39,215 nt of DNA from Bacteroidota bacterium (lineage in GTDB: Bacteria; Bacteroidota; Bacteroidia; Chitinophagales; Chitinophagaceae), in assembly GCA_947476145.1 (NCBI GenBank), contig CANJPH010000020.1:1-39215 (forward strand), given 5' to 3'. This document shows, piece by piece, positions 33,552-39,215 of this stretch; within the stretch, counting starts at the first letter, position 1, and each line of letters starts with the position of its first letter. Both the position numbers and the translations under genes were made by a program. Under the pieces are notes generated by a model. That model was not told where the DNA came from, did no database searches, and saw only the letters and a program-made list of their open reading frames with translations.

Positions 33552-34694
33552 TTAATTTTTAAGCTTTTGTAAACAGGCCGCCGCAGCGTCTAAGGTTTCT
33601 TTTTGCTTAGCAAAACATAAACGTATTACTTTATGATCGGTGCCATCATGATAAAAAGCACTCATAGGTATGGTCGCAATGCCATATTCCGTTACTAATT
33701 TTTCTGCAAAAAGGGTATCTGCTTCGTTAGAGATAGATGCATAAGAGTAGGACTCAAAATAAGAACCAGAAGAGGGTATGGCCTGCAGTGGCGTGTCCTT
33801 TAACAGTGCGCGTAGGTAGTCCCTTTTTTCTTGATAAAAATTACCCAATGTTAAATAAGCTTCCTTATTACTCATATACTTTGCGATCCCCAATTGCTTA
33901 GGTGTATCACAACTAAACACATTAAACTGATGTACTTTTCTAAACTCCTTGCTCAAATGTTCGGGCGCAATACAATATCCTAATTTCCATCCTGTACAGT
34001 GATAAGTTTTACCAAAAGAATAAATAATAAAACTACGCTTGTATAGTTCAGGATATTTTAAAATAGAAGCATGTGGCTTATTATCGTAAATCAAATGTTC
34101 ATATACTTCATCACTAATTAAGTATAAGTTATTCGTAACTATTATTTCTTGCAATTGCAAAATATCGGCATGCGTCATTACGGTCCCTGTTGGATTATGC
34201 GGCGAATTCACTAAAATAGCTTTGGTCTTTGGCGTGATCGCTGCTTTTACTTTATCCCAAGGAATAGTATAAGTTGGAAATGATAATGCAATGGGCACAA
34301 CAACCCCTCCATTAATGGTAATATTGGGTATATAACTATCATAAGCAGGTTCAAAAATAATCACTTCATCACCCGGTTGTATAATTGTGGTAAATGCAGT
34401 ATACAAAGCATAGGTACCACCAGGGGTAATGGTAATATCTGTTTCGGGATGAATATTTGTCCCGTATAAAAATTGGATTTTTTCGGCCAGCGCCGTTCTC
34501 AATGCGGGCACTCCATAACTATGTGCATATTGATTGCCACCATCCTTCATGGCCTGGTTCACGCATTCAATGAGTTCGGCACTCATGGGAAAATCGGGGA
34601 AGCCCTGTCCTAAATTAATGGCACCATGCTTTGCCGCCAATTGACTCATCACCGTAAAGATGCTGGTGCCAATATGGGGAAGCTTTGATTCCAT
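33552..34694 (-). CDS. Class I aminotransferase, methionine-preferring (YbdL-like)
   Basis: This pyridoxal-phosphate aminotransferase of the YbdL / kynurenine-transaminase group usually prefers methionine and aromatic amino acids. The 380-residue protein begins with the family stretch AAKHGAINLGQGFPDFP and carries NSPHNPTG at 163-170, ISDEVYEHLIYD and the cofactor lysine Lys229 in SFGKTYHCTGWK. The C-terminal SGSYFESYSY and IRLCFAKQ are also typical. It is read between a TolC-type gene (23 bases upstream) and galK (2 bases downstream). The grouping gives no clear pathway. Exact substrate is inferred from family only. Confidence 0.9.
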   Translation of the reverse strand: MESKLPHIGTSIFTVMSQLAAKHGAINLGQGFPDFPMSAELIECVNQAMKDGGNQYAHSYGVPALRTALAEKIQFLYGTNIHPETDITITPGGTYALYTAFTTIIQPGDEVIIFEPAYDSYIPNITINGGVVVPIALSFPTYTIPWDKVKAAITPKTKAILVNSPHNPTGTVMTHADILQLQEIIVTNNLYLISDEVYEHLIYDNKPHASILKYPELYKRSFIIYSFGKTYHCTGWKLGYCIAPEHLSKEFRKVHQFNVFSCDTPKQLGIAKYMSNKEAYLTLGNFYQEKRDYLRALLKDTPLQAIPSSGSYFESYSYASISNEADTLFAEKLVTEYGIATIPMSAFYHDGTDHKVIRLCFAKQKETLDAAAACLQKLKN

Positions 34695-34717
34695 GAATAG
34701 AAATTAAAAAAAGTAAA

Positions 34718-36028
34718 TTAAAATGCCAGCTGATTAGACAAACGCTTTAATTCTAATTCGGCCACTTTTGCAGTATACACCAAGCTTACCAATCTAAATC
34801 CAGCAGCTTCAAAACTTTGTTGCGCTTGCTTAACATCTACAATGGTAGCTTGCCCTAGCTGAAATTTTTGCATGATTAAATTTAACAAAGCCTGAGACAT
34901 TTGATAATTGTCAGTTTCTGTATTTAATTGTTTAATGCTGGTTTGATAAGACTGAAATGTCTTAGTAACATTCGTAGACATTCTTGCCATTGCATTTTCA
35001 TATTGCATATTGGCAGAAGTCGTATTTATTTTTGCGTTTTTATAGTTTTTCTTTGAAGCGCCCCCTGTATATAAGGGTATAGATAAATTAACCCCTAAGA
35101 AAGTACCATAGGTTTCATTTAATAAACTAAAGCCCGCTGCCGACTGATTGCTATTATAATTATATCCAGTAGTTGCTCTTAAAGTAGGATACATTAAAGC
35201 ACGGGTTTCTTTTTCTATGAGCTGATTTATTTTTATTTGTTGCGATACACTTTGTAAACTAGGATTGAGCAAACTTTTCGCTTCAATATCTTTAAAGTTT
35301 AAATTTCTATCTACAAAAATACTATCCGATATGGTAATCATAGATCCTGCTGGCATCACCATGGTATTTAATAAATCATCTTTGGCTTGATCAATCACCA
35401 ATAATTGATTTTGTTTGGCTTGTATCAATGCATTTAAATCTAAATTAGATTGTAATAAATCGGCCTCATTTGCAACACCTACTTTTTGTTTAGCTTTTAC
35501 TATATCTAATCTTTGTTGACTAGCGTCAATTGATTTTTCAATCGTCGTTAAATAAGCTTGTTGACGTACAATATTATAGTATTGTTGCATCACCGTTGCG
35601 GTGGTCGTTTGAATTTGATTTTGTAGCAATGAATTAGTTTGGTTTTCTAATGCTGCTAATCTTTCCTTGGTGGTTTGTATTCTGTATCCATTAAATATAA
35701 CAAAGGATGCGGTTACTCCGCCATTTACGGTTGTCCCCGAAACGCCCGGCTTGGTTGTGTTTCTTGCCGCATCGGCAAATTTTTGTTGTATCGTGCTAGA
35801 CGTTTTATTTTCATTCGCTGTAGCCGTAATCGTAGGCAAGGCCCCCGCTACGCCATAGTCATTGTTATTCTTAGCAATCTCCACCGTGTTTTCTACTAAC
35901 TTAATATCATAACTGTTTTTTAAAGCAGTTTGAATGGCATCTTTTAAACTGATCCTTTCTTGCGCCGATGCACTCGTGCACTGCACTAAAATGATAAGGA
36001 TTGCTAAAGATGAAAATATTTTTTGCAT
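34718..36028 (-). CDS. TolC-family outer-membrane channel protein, without a partner pump here
   Basis: A TolC-type protein (436 residues from the chosen start). The frame also opens at 36049 with seven extra residues, overlapping the end of pyrH. I prefer the ATG at 36028 because it gives a normal signal peptide (MQKIFSSLAILIILVQ, cleavage near ASAQ). Typical stretches are ISLKDAIQTALKNSYDIKLVENT, the beta segment GGVTASFVIFNGYRIQ, the long helical hairpin around residues 130-200, IPLYTGGASKKNYKNAK and the C-terminal KFQLGQATIVDVKQAQQSFE. No adaptor or inner-membrane pump gene lies nearby. It follows pyrH by 13 bases, so it is probably read with it, an unusual pairing. It may serve a pump encoded elsewhere. 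Confidence 0.9.
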   Translation of the reverse strand: MQKIFSSLAILIILVQCTSASAQERISLKDAIQTALKNSYDIKLVENTVEIAKNNNDYGVAGALPTITATANENKTSSTIQQKFADAARNTTKPGVSGTTVNGGVTASFVIFNGYRIQTTKERLAALENQTNSLLQNQIQTTTATVMQQYYNIVRQQAYLTTIEKSIDASQQRLDIVKAKQKVGVANEADLLQSNLDLNALIQAKQNQLLVIDQAKDDLLNTMVMPAGSMITISDSIFVDRNLNFKDIEAKSLLNPSLQSVSQQIKINQLIEKETRALMYPTLRATTGYNYNSNQSAAGFSLLNETYGTFLGVNLSIPLYTGGASKKNYKNAKINTTSANMQYENAMARMSTNVTKTFQSYQTSIKQLNTETDNYQMSQALLNLIMQKFQLGQATIVDVKQAQQSFEAAGFRLVSLVYTAKVAELELKRLSNQLAF

Positions 36029-36041
36029 AATATAAAATTTG

Positions 36042-36758
36042 TTATCCAACCAATGTGCCTACTGCATCGCCTTTCACCAATTTCATTAAATTACCTGGTT
36101 GGTTCATATCAAATACGATAATAGGTAATTTATTTTCCATGCACAAAGTAAAGGCAGTCATATCCATTACTTTCAAATTTTTAGTGATGCAATCCTGAAA
36201 ACTTATTTTATCAAACTTAACTGCATTTGGATTTTTTTCCGGATCGGAATCATATACGCCGTCTACTCTTGTACCTTTTAAAATCACATCTGCTTTCATT
36301 TCAATAGCTCTTAAAGAACCGGCCGTATCGGTTGTGAAATAAGGATTACCCGTGCCTGCTCCAAAAATAACTACACGCCCTTTTTCTAAATGTCTTAATG
36401 CTTTTCTTCTGATATAGGGTTCTGCAATTTGATCCATATTAATTGCAGATTGTAATCTTGTATACACTCCAATTTTTTCTAACATGGCTTGAATGGCCAT
36501 GGCATTTATTACCGTAGCCAACATACCCATATAGTCTCCGTGTGCTCTTTCTATTCCACTGTCCGCTTCGTTCATTCCTCTATAAATATTCCCGCCTCCA
36601 ATAACAATGGCTACTTCCACCCCCAATGCCACCACTTCTTTAATTTCATTGGCATACTGCTCAATAATTTTGGGATTAAATGGATCCCCCGTTCTTTCGG
36701 TTCCTATTAAGGCTTCACCTGAAAGTTTCAATAAAACGCGCTTGTATTTAGGCTGCAT
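36042..36758 (-). CDS. pyrH: UMP kinase
   Basis: It phosphorylates UMP to UDP, an essential step of pyrimidine nucleotide supply; bacterial UMP kinases are usually hexamers controlled by GTP and UTP. The 238-residue length is normal. Motifs visible are [12 protein letters not shown] at 8-19, the glycine loop [10 protein letters not shown] near 52-61, [19 protein letters not shown], and the aspartate-rich [15 protein letters not shown]. In many bacteria pyrH lies between tsf and frr. Here tsf is upstream but behind a terminator, and a TolC gene stands where frr would be. A promoter must lie in the 142-base gap upstream, but I found no exact consensus. Confidence 0.96.
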   Translation of the reverse strand: MQPKYKRVLLKLSGEALIGTERTGDPFNPKIIEQYANEIKEVVALGVEVAIVIGGGNIYRGMNEADSGIERAHGDYMGMLATVINAMAIQAMLEKIGVYTRLQSAINMDQIAEPYIRRKALRHLEKGRVVIFGAGTGNPYFTTDTAGSLRAIEMKADVILKGTRVDGVYDSDPEKNPNAVKFDKISFQDCITKNLKVMDMTAFTLCMENKLPIIVFDMNQPGNLMKLVKGDAVGTLVG

Positions 36759-36847
36759 AATCGGTAATATTTATACTTGCAAGATACAAATTTTGAATAA
36801 GGATTTGTTGGATTTATATAGACGGCGCCGGCTTCATTATTATAAAT

Positions 36848-36869
36848 AAAAAGGGGCCTTTTGGGCCCC
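36848..36869 (-). terminator. Rho-independent terminator after tsf
   Basis: GGGGCC (36853-36858) pairs with GGCCCC (36864-36869) around a 5-base loop. On the minus strand the stem is followed directly by five Ts (complement of 36848-36852) and more T-rich DNA. It lies about 30 bases after the tsf stop codon and separates the ribosomal cluster from pyrH. Confidence 0.88.
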
Positions 36870-36900
36870 CTTTTCGGTATTTTTTAAAAACAAGCGAGTC

Positions 36901-37731
36901 TTACCCAAGTGCAACACGCTTGAATTCAGTTACTTTAATGTCACCCACACTCTTTACGTGTTCACCCACTGTTTTAGAACCGTCTTTAACAAAAGACTGT
37001 GCTAATAAAGTTTGCTCTTTAAAGAAAGCTGCAATTTTACCTTCGGCAATTTTAGCAATCATTTCTTCTGGCTTACCTGCCATTTTAGGATCTTCCTTCA
37101 TGGTCTCGATAATAATAGCTCTTTCGCGCGCAACTGTTTCGGCAGGAACTGAATCAGCATCCACCGCTACTGGGTTCATTGCAGCAATTTGCATTGCTAA
37201 GTCTTTACCCAATTCAGCAGCTTCAGCAGTTAAGGCAACCAATACACCCATACGGTTTGCACCGTGAATATAAGAGGCAACAAATGGAGCATCTAATCTT
37301 TCAAATTTAGCTACAGAAATTTTTTCTCCAATTGCAGCTAATTTATCGTTGATCATATCTGCAACAGTTGTACCGTTAATGCTAATCGCATTTAATTCCT
37401 CAGCAGATTTTACATTGTTTGCAACTGCAGCGTCAGCAATGCTTTGCGCAAATGCAACGAACTCTGCATTCTTAGAAACGAAATCAGTTTCACATGCAAT
37501 ACATACTACAAAACCAGTTGTATGGTCAGCAGATGTTTTTGCAATAATCACGCCTTCTTTTGCTTCACGATCGCTACGCTTAGCAGCCACTTTTTGTCCT
37601 TGCTTACGTAACCAATCAATCGCTGCTTCAAAATCACCATTTGTTTCTGTCAATGCTTTACGACAATCCATCATACCGGCACCGGTAGCTTGACGTAACT
37701 TATTAATATCTTGTGCTGTTATAGCGCTCAT
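36901..37731 (-). CDS. tsf: Translation elongation factor Ts
   Basis: It is the nucleotide-exchange factor that regenerates EF-Tu-GTP in the cytoplasm. The 276-residue protein opens with the UBA-like domain and the signature LRQATGAGMMDCRKALTET at 12-30, followed by WLRKQGQKVAAKRSDREAKEG. The core domain includes VCIACETDFVSKNAEF, and the C-terminal part has FLKE-like AAFFKEQTLLAQSFV and KSVGDIKVTEF. It follows rpsB by 113 bases, and that gap contains a strong hairpin with a T-run. Normal length and no oddities in the protein itself. Confidence 0.97.
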   Translation of the reverse strand: MSAITAQDINKLRQATGAGMMDCRKALTETNGDFEAAIDWLRKQGQKVAAKRSDREAKEGVIIAKTSADHTTGFVVCIACETDFVSKNAEFVAFAQSIADAAVANNVKSAEELNAISINGTTVADMINDKLAAIGEKISVAKFERLDAPFVASYIHGANRMGVLVALTAEAAELGKDLAMQIAAMNPVAVDADSVPAETVARERAIIIETMKEDPKMAGKPEEMIAKIAEGKIAAFFKEQTLLAQSFVKDGSKTVGEHVKSVGDIKVTEFKRVALG

Positions 37732-37777
37732 AAAATATTTTTAAAATGTTCTTAAATTAAACTTACTAGATACTATC

Positions 37778-37834
37778 AAAAAAATACAATTGGGTCATTG
37801 ATGTCTACTTGTATAGCAATCAATAACCCAATTG
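37778..37834 (-). terminator. Terminator-like or attenuator hairpin between rpsB and tsf
   Basis: CAATTGGGT (37787-37795) and ACCCAATTG (37826-37834) are exact complements. The stem continues inward, after one mismatch, through ATTGAT (37797-37802) and ATCAAT (37819-37824), giving 15 pairs. On the minus strand it is followed two bases later by seven Ts (complement of 37778-37784). This has full rho-independent terminator form yet lies between two genes usually co-transcribed, so partial read-through is the likely mode. Confidence 0.82.
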
Positions 37835-37844
37835 GGATAATATA

Positions 37845-38726
37845 TTATTTTCTTACTGGACCACGAGCACCAGTAGTAGTACGACGCTTAGGAGCACCTG
37901 GAGCAGAAGGAGCTGCACCCGCACCACGCTTAGCTCTTCCGCCTTCCGCATTTGCTTCGGCTTCCATACGCTTTGCTTTTGCTTCCAATTCGTTTGCACC
38001 TTCTTCTACTTCACTTTCATCTTCTTTTGAAGCTTGACGCTCAGCCAAACCTTCAGCGATTGCTGCAGTGATATAGTTAGTAATGATCGCAATTGATTTT
38101 GTAGCATCGTCATTTGCAGGAATAGAGAAATCTACTTTGTTAGGATCACAGTTGGTGTCAACCATACCAAAAGTTTGGATACCTAAACGCTTAGCTTCTG
38201 CTAATGCAATATGCTCATGTCCGATGTCTACTAAGAATAAAGCTGCTGGTAAACGGCCCAATTGAGCGATACCACCTAAAACTTTTTCCATTTTGTCTTT
38301 ATCGCGACCTAATGTCAAACGCTCTTTTTTAGTTAAGCTGTCAGCACTACCGTCGTTCAACATTTTTTCAATGCTTTGCATTTTCTTAACGCTCTTACGC
38401 ACCGTATTAAAGTTAGTCAACATACCACCTAACCAACGCTCAGTTGCATAAGGCATGTTTACTTTCTTTGCACACTCACTTACAATTTCTTTTGCTTGCT
38501 TCTTAGTAGCAACAAACATAATTTTCTTACCGCTCTTTGCAATTTGCTTTAAAGCAGCAGCAGTCTCTTGTAAATGATCTACAGTTTTATTTAAGTCAAT
38601 GATGTGAATCCCTTTCTTCTCAGCGAAGATATAAGGTAACATCTTTGGATTCCACTTCTTTTTAAGGTGACCAAAGTGTACGCCAGCTTCCAAAAGTTGC
38701 TGTTGAAGTGAAGTATTATTTTCCAT
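37845..38726 (-). CDS. rpsB: 30S ribosomal protein S2, with a C-terminal extension
   Basis: A small-subunit ribosomal protein. The 293-residue product carries the S2 signatures: LLEAGVHFGHLKKKWNPKM at 11-29, IIDLNKTVDHL, VATKKQAKEIV, ERWLGGMLTNF and LVDIGHEHIALAEAKRLGI followed by DTNCDPNKVDFSIPANDDA. Beyond about residue 240 it has an extra acidic-then-basic tail (EEGANELEAKAKRMEAEA, then APKRRTTTGARGPVRK), where E. coli S2 has 241 residues in total. The tail is low in complexity and probably disordered. It follows rpsI by 45 bases and belongs to the rplM-rpsI-rpsB-tsf cluster. Confidence 0.97.
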   Translation of the reverse strand: MENNTSLQQQLLEAGVHFGHLKKKWNPKMLPYIFAEKKGIHIIDLNKTVDHLQETAAALKQIAKSGKKIMFVATKKQAKEIVSECAKKVNMPYATERWLGGMLTNFNTVRKSVKKMQSIEKMLNDGSADSLTKKERLTLGRDKDKMEKVLGGIAQLGRLPAALFLVDIGHEHIALAEAKRLGIQTFGMVDTNCDPNKVDFSIPANDDATKSIAIITNYITAAIAEGLAERQASKEDESEVEEGANELEAKAKRMEAEANAEGGRAKRGAGAAPSAPGAPKRRTTTGARGPVRK

Positions 38727-38771
38727 TTGTATAAGTTGTAATAATGAATTAATTGGTAATTTATCTTTCGA

Positions 38772-39161
38772 TTAACGTTTGCTAAATTGGAAGCTTCTAC
38801 GTGCCTTCTTGTGTCCGAACTTCTTACGTTCAACACTTCTTGGATCACGCTTCAATTGTCCAGCCGCTTTTAGTGTTGGACGAACTTCAGGATTCAATTC
38901 AACTAATACACGAGCAATACCTAATTTGGCTGCTTCTGCTTGACCTTTCATACCACCACCTGTTGCGTTAATTACGATATCGTATTTACCTTCGGTGCCA
39001 GTAGCTTTTAAAGGAGCTTCTACTTGATTTTGTAAGTATACTAAAGGAAAGTACGCTTTGTAATCTTTATCGTTAACGGTAATTTTTCCAGTACCCTTGC
39101 TAACGAAGACACGTGTTACGGCTTCCTTACGACGACCTACTGCAGTTGTTTGCTTTTCCAT
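38772..39161 (-). CDS. rpsI: 30S ribosomal protein S9
   Basis: A small-subunit protein whose C-terminal tail reaches toward the P-site tRNA. The 129-residue protein has the expected AVGRRKEAVTRVFV start at 7-20, GGGMKGQAEAAKLGIARVL in the middle, and the basic end DPRSVERKKFGHKKARRSFQFSKR that closes in the invariant SKR. It lies 20 bases after the rplM stop codon, the universal L13-S9 pair. Confidence 0.97.
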   Translation of the reverse strand: MEKQTTAVGRRKEAVTRVFVSKGTGKITVNDKDYKAYFPLVYLQNQVEAPLKATGTEGKYDIVINATGGGMKGQAEAAKLGIARVLVELNPEVRPTLKAAGQLKRDPRSVERKKFGHKKARRSFQFSKR

Positions 39162-39181
39162 TTATTTATATTTGGAATTAA

Positions 39182-39215
39182 TTAAAATTTGAATTCTTTA
39201 GGTTGTTGTGCAGTA
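39182..39215 (-). CDS. rplM: 50S ribosomal protein L13, last residues only
   Basis: The complement of the last bases reads TAQQPKEFKF followed by a TAA stop at 39182-39184. This is the usual C-terminal ending of L13 (HxAQQP-type) and stands just upstream of rpsI, where rplM is expected. Only about ten residues are inside the window, so the call rests on this tail and the position. Confidence 0.8.
   Translation of the reverse strand, partial: TAQQPKEFKF

Noticed and set aside
36028..36049. Upstream start of the second TolC gene (MDNKFYI extension overlapping pyrH)
   Set aside because: The extension puts seven polar residues before an otherwise ideal signal peptide; the ATG at 36028 is the better start.
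1..39215. Mobile elements, prophage, CRISPR, tRNA or rRNA genes, toxin-antitoxin or defence systems
   Set aside because: I found no transposase, integrase, phage structural gene, regularly spaced repeat array, cloverleaf or rRNA sequence, and no abrupt composition change. The gene content is core metabolism, efflux and glycan uptake.

Overview
The window comes from a Bacteroidota chromosome, most likely a member of Chitinophagaceae or a close relative. The signs are a complete SusC/SusD/SusE polysaccharide-uptake locus, an amylase with a C-terminal type IX secretion (T9SS) sorting domain, AT-rich DNA, start codons without Shine-Dalgarno sequences, and promoters of the TTG / TAnnTTTG type. The placement within the phylum is inference from gene content; no rRNA is present. 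The window is densely coded and has no gene-free stretch over 300 bases.

Layout. (1) 1-5832, minus strand: branched-chain amino-acid operon leuA-leuC-leuD-leuB-ilvD, with ilvD cut by the left edge. (2) 6011-7546, plus: an unrecognised helical protein that overlaps tail-to-tail with (3) an exported cyanophycinase-like peptidase and a long-chain acyl-CoA synthetase (minus, 7527-10165). (4) 10257-13379, minus: a DUF502 membrane protein, then serC and a DUF1015 gene that ends in a clear terminator. (5) 13503-20348, plus: a TetR regulator and a three-part RND efflux system (TolC, adaptor, pump) behind a promoter covered by an inverted repeat. (6) 20441-31414, minus: a glycan-utilisation locus, read as GH53 galactanase lipoprotein, T9SS GH13 amylase, SusC, SusD and two SusE-type lipoproteins, with a divergent secreted esterase (31487-32413, plus). 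(7) 32440-36758, minus: pyrH, a second TolC-type gene, a methionine-type aminotransferase and galactokinase, tightly spaced. (8) 36901-39215, minus: the translation cluster rplM (edge)-rpsI-rpsB-tsf, with a terminator-like hairpin between rpsB and tsf and a strong terminator after tsf.

Working together. The surface glycan system would cut starch-type glucan (GH13, SusE) and probably beta-1,4-galactan (GH53). It would import oligosaccharides through SusCD, and galactokinase nearby could feed released galactose into the Leloir pathway. The RND operon is a self-contained, probably TetR-repressed export system. Most of the rest is conserved core metabolism and translation.

I found no clear candidate for a wholly new system. 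The best leads are the TetR operator/promoter architecture, the mixed starch/galactan locus with a perfect palindrome upstream of the amylase, serC-DUF1015 without serA, an RND pump with extra predicted membrane segments, and the rpsB/tsf attenuator-like hairpin.
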